Shown piece after piece: positions 12,165-24,800 of a DNA stretch of 64,000 nucleotides. Below the pieces are notes generated by a model. That model was not told the origin of the DNA. It did no database searches and was given only the letters and a program-made list of their open reading frames with translations. Position numbers and translations under genes: made by a program. This stretch comes from Hypholoma sublateritium FD-334 SS-4 (lineage: Eukaryota > Basidiomycota > Agaricomycetes > Agaricales > Strophariaceae): the NCBI GenBank assembly GCA_000827495.1, contig KN817548.1, positions 139,301 to 203,300 on the forward strand. Direction: 5' to 3'. The stretch's first letter is position 1. The number at the start of each line of letters is the position of its first letter.

Positions 12165-13735
12165 ATGATTACCACCAGCATCCTCCTTGTCGCTTTCCTC
12201 ACCTTCGCTTCGTGTGTTTCGGCAAGGAAATGGCGAGATACTGGTACCGGATTCATTGCGCTCGAAGAAGCCTGGACCATTCCCGAGCTTCTCAGTCAAC
12301 TTCCGTAAGACTGAATGATCGTTTTCCAGTTGCTCATGGCTGAACATCTTTGCGTATACCAGCAATGGAACTGCGCCACCACTTGGTAAACCACCCTTTA
12401 CTTCAATTGAAGATTCTATCAGCTCAATGGATCTTTCTAGGTGTGACATTTGCCGAGTTCCAAGCCAATTTGCTTGACATACATAACCAGCGTCTCCAAG
12501 GGATGGATGAGAACAATGTCGATTTTGCAAGTACTGATCCCCGCATTGATGTAACTCCAACCTAACCAATCTCTTTTGGTAGATGGTTCTTTCTTGTTCG
12601 TCGCCTTGCATCCAAGGAATCGCAGACCCTCAGGCTGCAGCGGAGATGGCTGTCACAGTAAACAATAGGTTGGCGGCGGCCATTTCCAATAACACTGAAC
12701 GGTTTGGTGGATTTGCGTCATTGGCTATGCATAATGCTACAGTGGCTGCTGCGGAACTGACGCGTTCCGTCAAGGAGCTGGGCTTACTCGGTGAGCTTTG
12801 CGAATATCTAAACGATCTATTACTGAGGCATAACAAAGGTGTACTATTAAATGACTACCAACAATCTGGATCGGATGGTCGTGAGCGAAGATCCCCTACT
12901 TCCCACATACTCTGACATATTCTTACAAATCCGTTGTTTCAGTGACACCTTTATACTACGATCAACCAGAGTACGATGTCTTCTGGCAGACACTCTCAGA
13001 CTTGGACGTTCCGCTGTATCTGCATCCTCGCACGGACGTGGCCCCGATACTGAACTTCCAGTATGCTCATTCTCCGTTTCTCATTGGCCCGGCACAGCAA
13101 TATACGGCAACGTTGTCTGGCCATATACTTGGGTATGCATCTATGTCTCTACCTGCGTTAATTTTCTAATCACTTCAAATGTAGGCTATGTGCAAATGGA
13201 ATTTTCGAGTAAGCTTCCTGTCAAATGTGAGAGAGCGCCACTAAGTGTTTTCCTAGTCGCTTCCCGAAGGCCAAGCTGATTGTTGGTCATTTCGGCGAGC
13301 GAATACCTTCGGATCTGGTTAGAATCGAAGCTCGTAAGTTAAGCACCTGTCCTAACATAGAATTCTTTTATATTTCTGTTGCAGAGCTCTTGAAGCAAGG
13401 TCCCTTCGGATTGCCCATGAAACAAGATGTAGCAACATACTGGCGTAAAAATATCTTCGAAACGTCGTCAGGAAACTTTGCAACGGATCTCCTGAAATTC
13501 CATATCGGACAAATTGGACTCGACCGGATCATGTACTCTATAGACTATCCATATGTGCGGGCTTGCTTGCTGGACCTCTTCTGTCAACTAGAAACACTCA
13601 CACCGTTATCTCTAGGTCAATATGAAAGATGCAACTACATGGATTGATACTTTGCCCAAAGGTGTCCTAGATGCACAAGATTTTGCATCTTTCTCTCGAG
13701 AGCTTGCCATCAATATCCTTCGTTTGAATGATTGA
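12165..13735 (+). CDS. Secreted amidohydrolase-2 family protein, copy 2
   Basis: Ten phase-consistent exons (12165-12304, 12363-12385, 12441-12526, 12583-12790, 12839-12880, 12943-13132, 13185-13208, 13257-13333, 13385-13554, 13616-13735) encode about 359 aa. Exon sizes match copy 3 exactly and copy 1 except the first, second and last exons. Metal-site candidates are Glu in LEEAW, His in LYLHPRTD, His in VGHFGERIP and Asp in SIDYPY. The signal peptide MITTSILLVAFLTFASCVSA precedes RKWRDTGTGFI. Intron 12527-12582 again starts with GC (gcaagt). Between copies 2 and 3 lies a minus-strand alpha/beta-hydrolase. No frameshift is seen. Reaction inferred as for copy 1. Confidence 0.84.
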
Positions 13736-14056
13736 ATCTTTGGGAAATCTGTTTCGAATATTTTGCTCATTGATATGTGCTTAGGTTGACACAACCAAGT
13801 AGGTAATTATCTCGTGGCTGAGGCTTTCAATTTTTATGAGAGGATCAGACAAATAAATAACTTATCTCTAAGGTTGGCAGAAGTGCATTAACATTAAATT
13901 TTCTCATTCATAGCGCGCTACCCAAACATCGGGTACTGAGGATATAAATCAAAAGCCAGAAAGACTAGGCATCCATCTCAGATTCTCAAGACGTAGCGGA
14001 AGAGGAGAATGTTGATACATAGAAGAACGTCGTCGATGAGCGCACTAATGAGTAGA

Positions 14057-15360
14057 CTAAGCGGAAAACGATTCATACAACCAATCCAATATCTGAGACG
14101 TCAATTCAGCGGAGTCATCCCCCAATAAGAAATCGAGCATGGGGTCGACGTGCACCCCATTCTCCTGAACAATCGTCGTCGTGTTCTTGTGATATTTCTC
14201 CACCGTCTGTGCGTATTTGATGATCTCGTCGCAGAGCACTTCAAGACCACCGGCCGTGATCAGGATGCGCTTGGAGCACTTGTGCAGATCCTTGAGCCAG
14301 CTCTTCGGCGCCTCGTTTGCCTCGAGATACGGAATGGCTGATTGTGGGACATTTTCTAAAACGGTCTGCCCCCAGTAGTCGAGAATATCTCCCGAAATAA
14401 AGTCGCCTTTGCCGTTGGTTCTCTTTAGATATTTATGGTCGGGGTCACGGAGCCTGGTCCACGGCGACATCATATATGCACCCGCGAAGGGCGTCTCCAA
14501 ATTAAGTTGTGGCACGCCTTCCACGGGGTGAAGCATGTGGGAAAAGACCTGGTGGATGAGTAGACCCCCAGCTGAGTCACCCGCGAGCACAATGTTTTCA
14601 GGGTTGACACCAGAATCGATGACATGTTTAATCGCGAGGACGGCTTGGTTGAGCTGAGTTGGAAAGGTTCTGTCCGGAATAAGCGCTAAGTGTGTAACGT
14701 AAGCAACTTGTGCGGGGCACGAATTGGCATGACAACGCACTGTAGTTCAGCATCGCGAAACCCACCGATTTGCCTCTCTTCCCAAGGTGAGTCCTCATCC
14801 ACGACCAAAATGTTGGAGTAGATCCCAGAGCACCAACCAAGTAAGCCCCGCCTTCCATGAAACAACGCGCATGAGCAAACAGAAACCTACATCATGGCGC
14901 CATCACTGGCACTGTGGACTGCTACCCACCATGGAAGTAGATCACGACACGGTCCGTATGTTTAGGCCCAATCCAGAACAATCTAGCGTCGTCGCCAATG
15001 TCTTCAACCACCCGAGGAAGGTTCTTCTCCTTCAGAAATGTTTCATAGGTGTTCGTTGTTGATCCCAAGAACGCGCGAAATTGTCTTCGGTTCATGCCAC
15101 TTGCAAGTGCGAGGACGGCACTGTCGACTATGATTCTCTTCCATGATTTGGATCGTCCATAGGCGGTGAACGGAGACTTGATCAGGGCCAAAACGAGGTA
15201 AAGAGCTGTGAAGATTATTCATTCAGCAAGGTTTCCCATACCGCCATTCCTTGGAAGACTTAGAGCTCTCACGGACAGGTAACAAAGCGAGGACAATCCT
15301 AATTCTATCGAAGAAGGACAGCGTATTCCTTGGCAGACGATCGTTCTCGGTGTCAGGCAT
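14057..15360 (-). CDS. Alpha/beta-hydrolase (HSL-type esterase/lipase)
   Basis: Exons 15273-15360, 14930-15205, 14741-14851 and 14057-14685 splice in phase into 367 aa. Hormone-sensitive-lipase features: an oxyanion-hole HGG motif (VIYFHGGAYLVG, split by an intron), the nucleophile elbow AGDSAGG with catalytic Ser, and a C-terminal ENGVHVDPMLD that supplies a candidate His; the acidic partner is probably the Asp in LEVLCDE. The N-terminal helical stretch FFDRIRIVLALLPV, continuing into LYLVLALIKSP, may be a membrane anchor or cap segment. It sits between two secreted amidohydrolase genes on the opposite strand, so it might act on esters of the same aromatic compounds, but this is only an inference from position. 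The start (MPDTENDRL) fits the first exon phase. Confidence 0.82.
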
Positions 15361-15639
15361 GGTAGAAAGCAAGTAGAAAGAGTTGCAATGCTGGACCAGT
15401 GACACTGGGAAGGATAGCGAGGAATGTGGCAACTAATAAGCCCAAACTTGAACGTATCCCCATGATGTGCCGTCCTTCTTAAAATACGCCAACGTCCCAC
15501 CGCTTGCCATCAGATAGTATTTATTACTGCCTATCAACTAAACGAGGTTTCAGAGCTGAGATTTGGCTGAGATGTCCGATTTCTGGTCCTGACTCACCCT
15601 ATGGACTTTGGCGAGACTTTGGATTGACTGCAAACGAAT

Positions 15640-16250
15640 AGTAACGGTGCCGGCTTGGTGCCGGCCCAAGAATATGCCCGGCAACATGCGGCACAGCGGC
15701 AATCACTTAAGTACGTCATATTTTCTCGCGCACATCTGCTCAGAAATGCGGCTGATGATTTCACATCGCTGCCTTACAACAACAGACCCTCTCGCTTCAG
15801 GACCGACACAATGCATCGATAATCCATTGGTTCGCCAAAAATAAAGATTTCCTGCTCTTCAACGAATTGCCAGCGGAAGAATATGTCATCCCAGCTTCCG
15901 GACCAGACGACTGGGTATTAAAGAGATATCATGGAAAGGAATTCGGTGGCTTGGACTGCCTTTGGAAGTAATCTCAAGTGCGTTCCTTTTTCAACAAGCA
16001 ATTTTCCTCGGCCCTTCATCAATCCGCTCGCTATCGTCGTATGCAAACCGTAGACTCTCATTTTGCTGCGTCGGAATGCTGCGGAATATCTGTTCGCGTC
16101 TCGGAACGACAGGAAATATAGCTGGGAATGGGCGTCGACACTGGCTGACAGCCCTGGAGCTCGAGCTATCTTGTTAAGCTCTTGTGTTTCTCTGTCTGCA
16201 TCTTGCTGCCGGAATGTGTAAAGGAACTCATACACTGTCGAACTTCCGTA
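15640..16250 (+). pseudogene. Second copy of the amidohydrolase-linked remnant
   Basis: Aligns with about 11200-11900. It keeps a single frame near 15860-15970 (DFLLFNELPAEEYVI, then HGKEFGGLDCLW) but no complete gene can be built. Shared tracts include 'atatttt[ct]c[ct]cgcgcac' upstream. I cannot name the source protein. It marks the left part of the unit that duplicated together with the amidohydrolase gene. Confidence 0.45.
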
Positions 16251-16533
16251 TCTTGACTGCGAAGGAGGTACTTCAATCTGGTATACTTCAGCAATCTCCT
16301 GCCAAGATGGGCTGCAAGCTCTGAAAGGGACGCTTATGACGCGGTAAGATTTTTTAACGGGTATCAGCCGTACCGGCTCTTGAGAACTTTACTGTCCGTT
16401 TTTGAAGCTCCACATGTCATCGTTGACTTGTTTTTGACTCGGGCGTGTTCAATGCTGATCCATTTCAAGCGATAGTGACAATTATCTTGGGATAGAAACG
16501 ATGTGTCGGGACCCTGTCACGCGAATGTGAGGC

Positions 16534-16541
16534 TATAAGAG
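16534..16541 (+). promoter_or_regulatory. TATA box of amidohydrolase copy 3
   Basis: tataagag lies 53 bases before the ATG at 16587, the same spacing as copy 2. The upstream 'gtcacgcgaat' is shared. Confidence 0.6.
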
Positions 16542-16586
16542 CCAGAAAAACAGGGTATTCATCTCAAGACATATCTGGAGAGGACA

Positions 16587-18176
16587 ATGCATCCCGCCAG
16601 AATTTTCTCCGTTGTCCTCCTTTCCTTTGCTCCGTACGTTTCTGCAAGGCAATGGAGAGATACCGGGACAGGATTTATTGTGCTCGAAGAAGCTTGGACT
16701 ATCCCTGAGCTTCTCTTTCAACTTCCGTAAGTTCACATAATCGCTGTAGAATTGCTCGTAGCTGAATATGTTTGTGTGTATCAGCAACAATACTGCGCCT
16801 CCACTTGGTATAGTTACTTGACCCTAGACTCTGGCACTGGTCACTAAATGTATATTTCTAGGTGTAACATTTGCTGAGCTTCAAGCCAATTTGCTTGATA
16901 TCCATAACCAGCGCCTTCAAGGAATGAATGAAAATAATGTAGATTTCGTAAGTACTATTTTATCGTCGCTACAACTAAAACTCAGGCAAATTCTATATGG
17001 CAGATGGTCCTTTCTTGTTCGTCACCTTGCATCCAAGGAATTGCGGATCCTCAGACTGCAGCGGAGACGGCGGTCACAGTAAACAATAGGTTGGCGGCGG
17101 CTATCTCCAATAACACTGAGCGGTTTGGTGGATTTGCATCGTTGGCCATGCATAATGCCACAGTGGCTGCTGCGGAACTGACGCGTGCCGTCAAAGAGTT
17201 AGGCTTCCTCGGTGAGCTTTCCCGAATGTCAGGATGATCTATTCCTAAAGACGTGGCAATAGGTGTACTTTTAAACGACTATCAGCAATCTGGGTCGGAT
17301 GGTCGTGAGTGAATTCCTGCCACATTCACACAAACTCATTATTTTTAGTTACACCTCTGTATTACGACCAGCCGGAGTATGATATCTTCTGGCAGACGCT
17401 GTCAGACTTGGACGTTCCACTGTACCTGCACCCCCGGACGGACGTGCCCCCGATACTGACCTTCCAGTATTCTCATTCTCCGTTTCTCATCGGTCCTGCC
17501 CAGCAATTTGCTGCAACATTGTCCGGACATGTACTTGGGTATGTAGTTGACATTTATGTCTTTGTTGATTTTCTGACCACTTTCATGAAGGTTATGTGCA
17601 AATGGAATTTTCGAGTAAGCTTTCCCTCCGATGCCAATGATGAGAGACCGCTACTTGGTACTAACTGTCCCCACAGCCGATTCCCGAAAGCAAAACTGAT
17701 TGTTGGTCATTTTGGCGAGCGTATACCCTCGGATCTTATTAGAATCGAATCTCGTGAGTCGAGCAGATTTTTTGCTCGGGTCTGTTCACCTATCTTGCCA
17801 ACTTTGTTATTGATAACAGTTCTGTTGCAGAGCTCCTGAAGCAAGTTCCTTTCGGGTTACCTATGAAACAAAACGTGTCCACGTACTGGAGTAAAAATAT
17901 TTTTGAAACGTCATCGGGAAACTTTGCGACGAACCTCCTTAAATTTCACATCGAAGAAATTGGACTCAAACAAATTATGTATTCTATAGATTATCCATAT
18001 GTGCGTGCTTGCTTTGACCTGTTTCATCGACGGTAAACACTCACCCTGATCGTCAGGTAAATATGCAAGACGGAACGACATGGATCGACACCCTGCCTAA
18101 AGGTGTCCTGAACGCACAAGACTTCGCATCTTTCTCTCGAGAGCTTGCGATCAACATTCTTCGTTTGAATGAGTGA
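16587..18176 (+). CDS. Secreted amidohydrolase-2 family protein, copy 3
   Basis: Exons 16587-16726, 16785-16807, 16862-16947, 17004-17211, 17263-17304, 17349-17538, 17591-17614, 17677-17753, 17831-18000 and 18057-18176 give 359 aa. Signal peptide MHPARIFSVVLLSFAPYVSA is followed by RQWRDTGTGFIVLEEAW. Metal-site candidates are as in copies 1-2. The intron after NNVDF here has a normal GT donor (gtaagt) where the paralogs have GC. The C-terminal part differs slightly: HIEEIGLKQIMYS replaces HIGQIGLDRIMYS, so a charged pair has changed close to the metal-site Asp. Likely a secreted or vacuolar aromatic-acid decarboxylase-like enzyme; catalysis is not proven. Confidence 0.84.
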
Positions 18177-18464
18177 ACCTACTTATTTGGAATATTATTG
18201 AATGATTCCATTGTTGAAACGTTGACGCGTCGCTTTGGCTACTTTCTTGTGATTGATACCAATGAGAGGATGAAAAGTTACACGTTCAAATCTCTATTTC
18301 CGTCGAATGCGATTGTGTGGAAGCGTTGTTGTTTACCTATTTATAGACGCTGAAACAACAGCAACAAATAACGCGAGCGAAAAATCGGAAACCCCATGTC
18401 ACATGATTCTCAGAGCCACTTACCATAACCGCGAACGCAGACTGACCGCCAAAATCCAACAACC

Positions 18465-19733
18465 ATGTCTGCTGCGTTAACTCGCCTTACACAGTCGGAT
18501 ATCTATCAACGTCTTCAGTCAGTTGGCTCAAGCTGGCTGAAATCTCACGTACTATATGCCGACCACAAGACAGTCGTTTTGAACAAACCAGCCGGTTTAG
18601 TTTGCCAACTCAACAATTCCGACTACAAATTAAAGGTATCTCATAACACCTGCTGTTTCCCTTTCTTACTTCTTATCGTACTTTCAAGTCGGAACGCAAT
18701 CACACCTTCTTGAACCCTGTTTTTGAAGGTATTCATATCTACCTGCCCTCGGCCACATCTTTTCTCATTGACTCGAAGATATTCAGTATTGGTTGTCTCC
18801 CAATGCCGAGCCGCACTCGGTTCATCGACTTGACAAAGTGCGTTGCATCATGTAACTTTATGTTTTCCAATGCTTCAGTAATCAAAGAAAACTAATATAT
18901 GAACTAGATGACAACAGGTTGTTTTATCGTGCCCATCACGCACGCTTCTGCAAAACACCTTTCGACCCAATTTCAGCATGGAGCAATGAAGAAAACCTAT
19001 CTGGCCCTTGTGAGGGGAGGCGAAAAATCCTTCCCAGAGAAAGCCGGAGAAATAAATGACCCAATCCTTTATTCAGACGGACGCGCAGAAATTCACCCCG
19101 TTGGGAAAAGGGCTATCACACGATGGAAGCGCCTTTCCTCTTCAGTATGTTCGTTTTCAAAAGCCTTCTTGTTTATTCTTCATTATCTTTCTATCTTTCT
19201 AGCCAAACGCACCGGTATCGTTGGTGGAGCTTGATTTGGTTACGGGGAACAAGCATCAATTAAGGATACACCTTTCCAAGGTCCTTCAAAGTCAGTGACG
19301 TTGAATTTTTTTTTGAGGATTTACTGAATAGAAGGTACAGCGCCTATCCTTGGAGATACACATTATTCGCGAAAATCTGTGAATGCATCAGTGGCATCGC
19401 TAACATCGATACCCAACGATAGATTGTTCTTGCATAGCGCAGACATCTCTTTTTTTGTGCGTATTCAGATTTTTCCTCTGCCCGGCCCTTGCTATATCTA
19501 ATCTCAGAACAAACCTCTAGCAATATTATTCGACTGGTAGACGTTATCAACTAAAAATCGGTGCCCCAGCCCCAGATGATTTCATACGCATATGTGACGA
19601 TCTTGGCATCTCATTACCCGCGTCGTACAAGCAAGCCAGGTTCTCGGTTCTCAACAATAGTGACCGTGACGACACTTCATCTCTGCGGCTATGGTACCCT
19701 GGTGGGGGCAATCCGCCTCCTACTCAATCATAA
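18465..19733 (+). CDS. RluA-type RNA pseudouridine synthase
   Basis: Exons 18465-18635, 18787-18837, 18908-19144, 19203-19290, 19335-19456 and 19521-19733 (about 293 aa). Converts uridine to pseudouridine in RNA. The signature is visible across splice junctions: VLNKPAGLVCQL, then PHSVHRLDK with the catalytic Asp, MTTGCFIVP, KKTYLALVRG, then VELDLVTGNKHQLRIHLS and APILGDTHYS. No S4 domain precedes the catalytic region. The short N-terminus could be a mitochondrial presequence (MSAALTRLTQSDIYQRL), pointing to a mitochondrial rRNA target, but this is inferred. The intron 18636-18786 is long (151 nt) and is the least secure junction. Confidence 0.82.
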
Positions 19734-19925
19734 CTGACTCCCCATCTATCCGGAACATGTGCCCGTTCAATATCGCAAAATCCGTACTATATACGGAATA
19801 ATAATAGTTGGAGCAACGAACCAAGATAGTCAAGCACAATACAAAAAAAAGATAATCGTCTATATCGTCGAAAGTCGAAACGGGCCAAAAATGGATGAAA
19901 CGTATTCCCCTTCACATAATTATGC

Positions 19926-21221
19926 CTAGTGGTGTCCACCTCCACTTGCGACTGGTCCACTGTGGCCTCCCCCATGACCTCCTTCCTGTTTCTTTTGCGA
20001 ATTAACGACACCCGCACTCAGAGCCTGACCTACTCCGATAGCGATTGCGCCTATGGCATGTGCAGCACCGGACGAGAGGACCGCGCCGCCAGCACCTGCG
20101 GCAATTGCTGGCATCGCAGGAATCGACCCCGCAGTAATGAGGATTGCGCTTATGATGCTCATGGCCTTGGGGTGTTCACTCGTGATGTACTCCAGTGCTG
20201 TGCATGCGTTCAGGAGCCATGCTGGAGCCTCTGTCGTTGTTACCACTACACGATATGGTCAGTCAATTGTGTCCAGACGACGAGAAAGTGTTTTACCTTC
20301 GCCACCCTCTGGACCAGAGTGTGTCGTGCTCGACCGCGGTCGAGGGGGACTGGTCGAAACTTGGCTGTGGGAATCTTTCCGGACCACAATCGCAGTATCT
20401 GACTTCGCCGTCGAATGGGGTGGTCTCTGGGGCAACTCCTTGTCATCCTTGCTGTTCATCCGAACAGGCCAGAAGCTCGCAAGCGTTGCGGAGCGACTGG
20501 GCCGCGGGCGCCCCGTCTCCGTCACCGTGGCCTTAGCCACTTCCTCTGACACAAGCTCTTCCGGTTCCTCGACCATGGGCTGTTTTGTGAACCATACAGA
20601 ATTTGACCGTGTCGGCGACCGGGGCCTGGTGCTAGATTCGGCGACAGGCGGTTCCGATACCTCAGCGGGGCTGGCGTTTGTATTCTCCGCGATTGTATCT
20701 TTCTTGCGCATGAACCACAAGCCCGAGCCTTTTCCTTGGACTTTGATCGTCTCCTTCTTGTCAGCGTCAATGTCCCCTATATGGATGAAGCAATATTAGC
20801 TTTCGCCCTGACAGTTAAACTTGGTCGGTTTGTTCAACCATCACGCACAGCCCATATTCAACATCGCGAGTTTAAACTTCTTCCAGGTCCATCGGTATTT
20901 TCCTCCGTGCACTTTAACTATGACTTGCTTCAATTCATCCAACCTGCGCAAGCGATTTTCGAATATCAGTTCTGAGGGATTTCCACGCCAAATTTGTTGA
21001 TCCACTCACCGAGCCCTTGCCCCGGGTCCCATAAAATGCTGGGCAACTTTGTACCAGTATTCCTCTGGTACTCCTCGCGCGACACATCCCGCCTTAATCG
21101 TTTCGAGCCATTCTTCGACCGGCAGGTCCTTCTTTGGGTTCCCCGTGAAGACAGGGCCATCTTTCCATTCAGCGTAGATGGGTTCGAGGTCGAAGAGCTT
21201 AATTTTGAATGCGTTCAGCAT
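19926..21221 (-). CDS. Hypothetical protein with hydrophobic Gly/His-rich tail
   Basis: Four exons (21010-21221, 20849-20943, 20297-20776, 19926-20245) give 368 aa. The first 130 residues form a conserved-looking block: WKDGPVFTGNPKKDLPVEEW, then VPEEYWYKVAQHFMGPGARARLDEL, GKYRWTWKKFK and a spliced NMGWDID. The middle is Ser/Pro/Arg-rich and probably disordered. The C-terminus has a long Ala/Gly/Ile-rich hydrophobic stretch (ISAILITAGSIPAMPAIAAGAGGA) and ends in GGHGGGHSGP...GGGHH. I recognise similar proteins as common in mushrooms but know no function. The tail may insert into membranes or aggregate. Confidence 0.65.
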
Positions 21222-21847
21222 AATGGTGTGCTGTAGTACGCGGATGCGTAAACGGTGGGTCTGGTGTACTAAGTGATGTGGCGATTTGACTCATTTCGCC
21301 GAACGGAGGGTCTATAACAGCAGACCAAGGAGAGCCTCGTTGTTCGTGTGCGGCAACTCGATTTCACGGTGGCACCATTAATCGCTATACATTCCAGCAG
21401 CGGAAGTGGTTTTCTGGCGAATAGAACTCTGGCTGCATGTGCATATGCCATATGAAACGCACGTTGCATCGATGAAGCAAGTATCAGACACCAACACGTT
21501 TTGATGTTGGCGACAGCACTGCGACTGCAACGCAACCTATTACCGTAATCCGGAGCGAACAAATGAATTCACCCACTTACTAGCACCAGGCAACCTCCCC
21601 ACTGGCAGATCTACGTACCTGGAGGGTAGGCAGCGATTGTAAGTGGGCCGGAAGTTGCGCGCGTAAATCCGAGTAATGCATCTTATCAGATGTGGAGTCG
21701 CGATATCTGCGTCATATTTCTAAATGGAAGCAGTAAAGTACATGAGAAATGCCTTTTTTCCCCCGGAATGCAATCGTGCCCGGGCAGCATGAGGCGTAGG
21801 GTCGGACGAGGGAGCAGTTGCAACGATCCCGAACGCCATTCGGAGGC
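21222..21847. other. Intergenic, no gene recognised
   Basis: About 0.6 kb between the start of one minus-strand gene and the stop of the next. It should hold the promoter of the hypothetical protein at 19926-21221. No motif stood out. Confidence 0.4.
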
Positions 21848-24800
21848 TCAAACGGGCGTATCGACATGCATCCACGCACTCGCCGGGCACGGATCAGTGG
21901 CTGGCAAAAGGAAAATCAGCTGCAGCGCCGGACTCGGCAGGCAGAGAGAGGGCACGTACCGAAGCTGTGGAAGTCCATGCGCCAGAGAACGAACATCCAG
22001 CGCTCACGCCGCATCTTCGCCGTTAGCGTGCGGCTCATTTTCCAGCGCACCTCGGGGACGGCGCGCCCGAGGTCCAGCGCGTCGAGCGTTGTGAGTATGT
22101 GGAACGTCCCGGGCGGGGGCGTGGTCTTCCCTTCAATGACGGAAGGCAGGCTCGGGATGAAGGACCGCAAGGCACTGGAGTCCCGGAGTCCTGCTTCGTC
22201 GGGCCTGTAGAACAGCATCGCGAAGACATTGTCGTTCCTTGGAAACGCCATCATCGACTCCAGCGCGTGCATGTTCCTCGCCGGGTTCGCTTTGAACGCG
22301 CCGATTTCGTCCGGGCTCGCCGCGAGGCCGTCGGGAATCTGCACCGCGAATGGCAGACAATGCCCGGTGGAGGTGAGGAGCATCGCGAGCTCGGCGTACC
22401 ACGGATCCAGACGCACCCGGTACGGAGAAACCCTCTTGTAGATATCGCTCACGGGCCGGGGAGTTTTGTCGCGATACACGGAATGATCAACTTGCAGCGT
22501 GCCGTTGAAGACTGCGTGCAGGAAATCGGAGAGCCAGTGGCTTGGGTATCCGATGTCCCGGAGCTCGTACATCAGCTTGACGAATACTACGAGATTGTTA
22601 GGGAGTTTGATCGTATTCGGGCGGGCTTGCGCTTTTCCGGACCAAATCAGTGATAGGAGGAGACGGGAAAGCCAGGAATGCAGTTGTTCGCGGGAGGCTA
22701 GGGATGCCAGCGGTCTCGGACGGGGAGTGCTGGCGAGTGTCAAAGCATCTTGTACTGCTTTGCTGTTTAAGGTACGTATTCCGAGATATCGCTCTAGATC
22801 TTTCGGCAGGAGCATGATGTAGCTAATCGCGGAAAGAGATGGATCAGTGTATTGTGTGTTAAAGAACATACGGGACTGACTTGTAGCAGTATTCCTCGTC
22901 GCTTGTCCATGTGGGCGAGTTGAATTGGCAATTGGCAGTGGCTCCGGCGCCGTCTACGTCATCTTGCAGGAGAGGCAACGCAAATGTCGCCGTGCTCAAG
23001 GTTCCATGCCCATAATCACTACACCCATTCGTATAAGCTATGGGTTGAGAACACAGCGGCAGATATGGCTCACGGAATGTTGCTCAACCACATCCGAGTA
23101 TACTTTCTCGGGAACTCAGCCGGCCTCCGGTCGACTCCTAGAGAAATCTTGGACAACTCCGTGTTGATTTCGCCGCCGAGAAATTCGATGCACATGTGGT
23201 CCTTCAGTTTCTTCGCTGCTGCGGCGGCAGCGTCGAAAAAGGTGCTGAGATAGGAGAATGCGGGACACGCTATGTTTTGCCCTTTTTTCGAGTTTCCGAG
23301 GTTGTGCGTCATGTTGAATTGAGCGATTACCTGGACGGACCCGAAAGCGTCGAGGCTCATGTCGACGCATCGATCTTCGGGACTGCTCTGGAAATTGCGC
23401 AGGATAATTTAGTAGTGTAAAAGCGAATCAAAAATCAAATGAACATACGAAGATTGTGATGTTGGGTTTCCAAGTCTTGGCTACAGTCACTTTAAGCTTT
23501 GTGGGCAACGTTTTGTGAGCTATCAGATGCATAGTATTATAATTCATATAGCTGACCTTTTTGTACTTCGCATCGTCAATCTCAGGCTTCTTGCCTCGCG
23601 CTCCGAAGCTCTTGCTATAGTAATCGAATCCAGCGTGTCTTTCAATCAACTCTGGAGGGGGTATGAACGTAGCCGTCCGCCTGAACCACTCCGCCTCAGG
23701 GAAGAGCCCCAGCTCAATGTTCTTGTCGAATTGCGTCATCATAAGCACATCGATGACCTCCTCCCTGTCTTCCTTGAGCTTGCGACGCAGGTCCGGCAGC
23801 GTCGTCTCCGTCCAGCGCATCGTATTCCCGAGCGTGCGCAGCGCGTGGTCTGGGATCGTCTTCAGCGAGCGCGCGGTCTCGTCGCGCCGCGACTGCAGCG
23901 CCTCGCGCGCGCCCATGATGCCCGAATCGAACATCGCCTGGATGTGGTCCGACGCGGAGCCGTACGTGAGGTGCTGCAGGACGTCGGCCGTATTTTTGAG
24001 CGTGTCCGTGCGCCAGAAGTCAATCACCTGCAAGATCGGCTGTACGGTGCGTTGGGCGACGTGCAGCCAGGTGGGGAGGCGCGGCGGGTCTTCGGAGAGG
24101 CGCGCGCTCGCGTCTTGGCAGAGACGGATGAATCTGCGGGGCGGGTGAGAGGCGGGGTGCAGGGAGGGAAGGGTGCGCGGACCTGGTGTGGACGTAGGTA
24201 GGCACGACCCAGCCGGCGTACATGTAGAATAATGTCGCCTGGATTTCGGCGCGCACCATGGGCTCCAGGTCGTCCGTCATTAGTTCTTCCAGCAGCAGAT
24301 AGAACATGAAGTTCCTTGCGACGATGCCGAAGTGGATATCGTTGATTGTGATGTGTGCTTTAAACGCCGATTTGTGGGACGCGTTGAGCTTCTCGTATTG
24401 CTTCTCCAACCCGATGATTGTGGCGAACCCATGGCGGCCTGAAACGTGTGGCACGTCAGGCGAGAAATTGTGTAGAACAGAGATACTCACCGTCACCAAT
24501 TCCCGCCAGCATGAAAGACAAACGGGATAATTGATCCTTGGATAGCGCGCGTATGTTGATAGCTTCGTCATTATCTGGACCAAAACCAGTCGCGAGGGAG
24601 ACGATGGGTTCAATGCCGAACTGGTTTCGTAAGCTCTGTGAACACAATGGGTATGAAGAAACATATTCACCACAAAATACAGTTGTTCTGGTTCTCTGCA
24701 ATATGTTTCAGGCGACAGCGCATTTGAGGCAGGAAAAACACGAACATCATAGGTTTGAAGATGGGCAGCTTGGAGAATCTGATTTTCGCTTCGCGAACAA

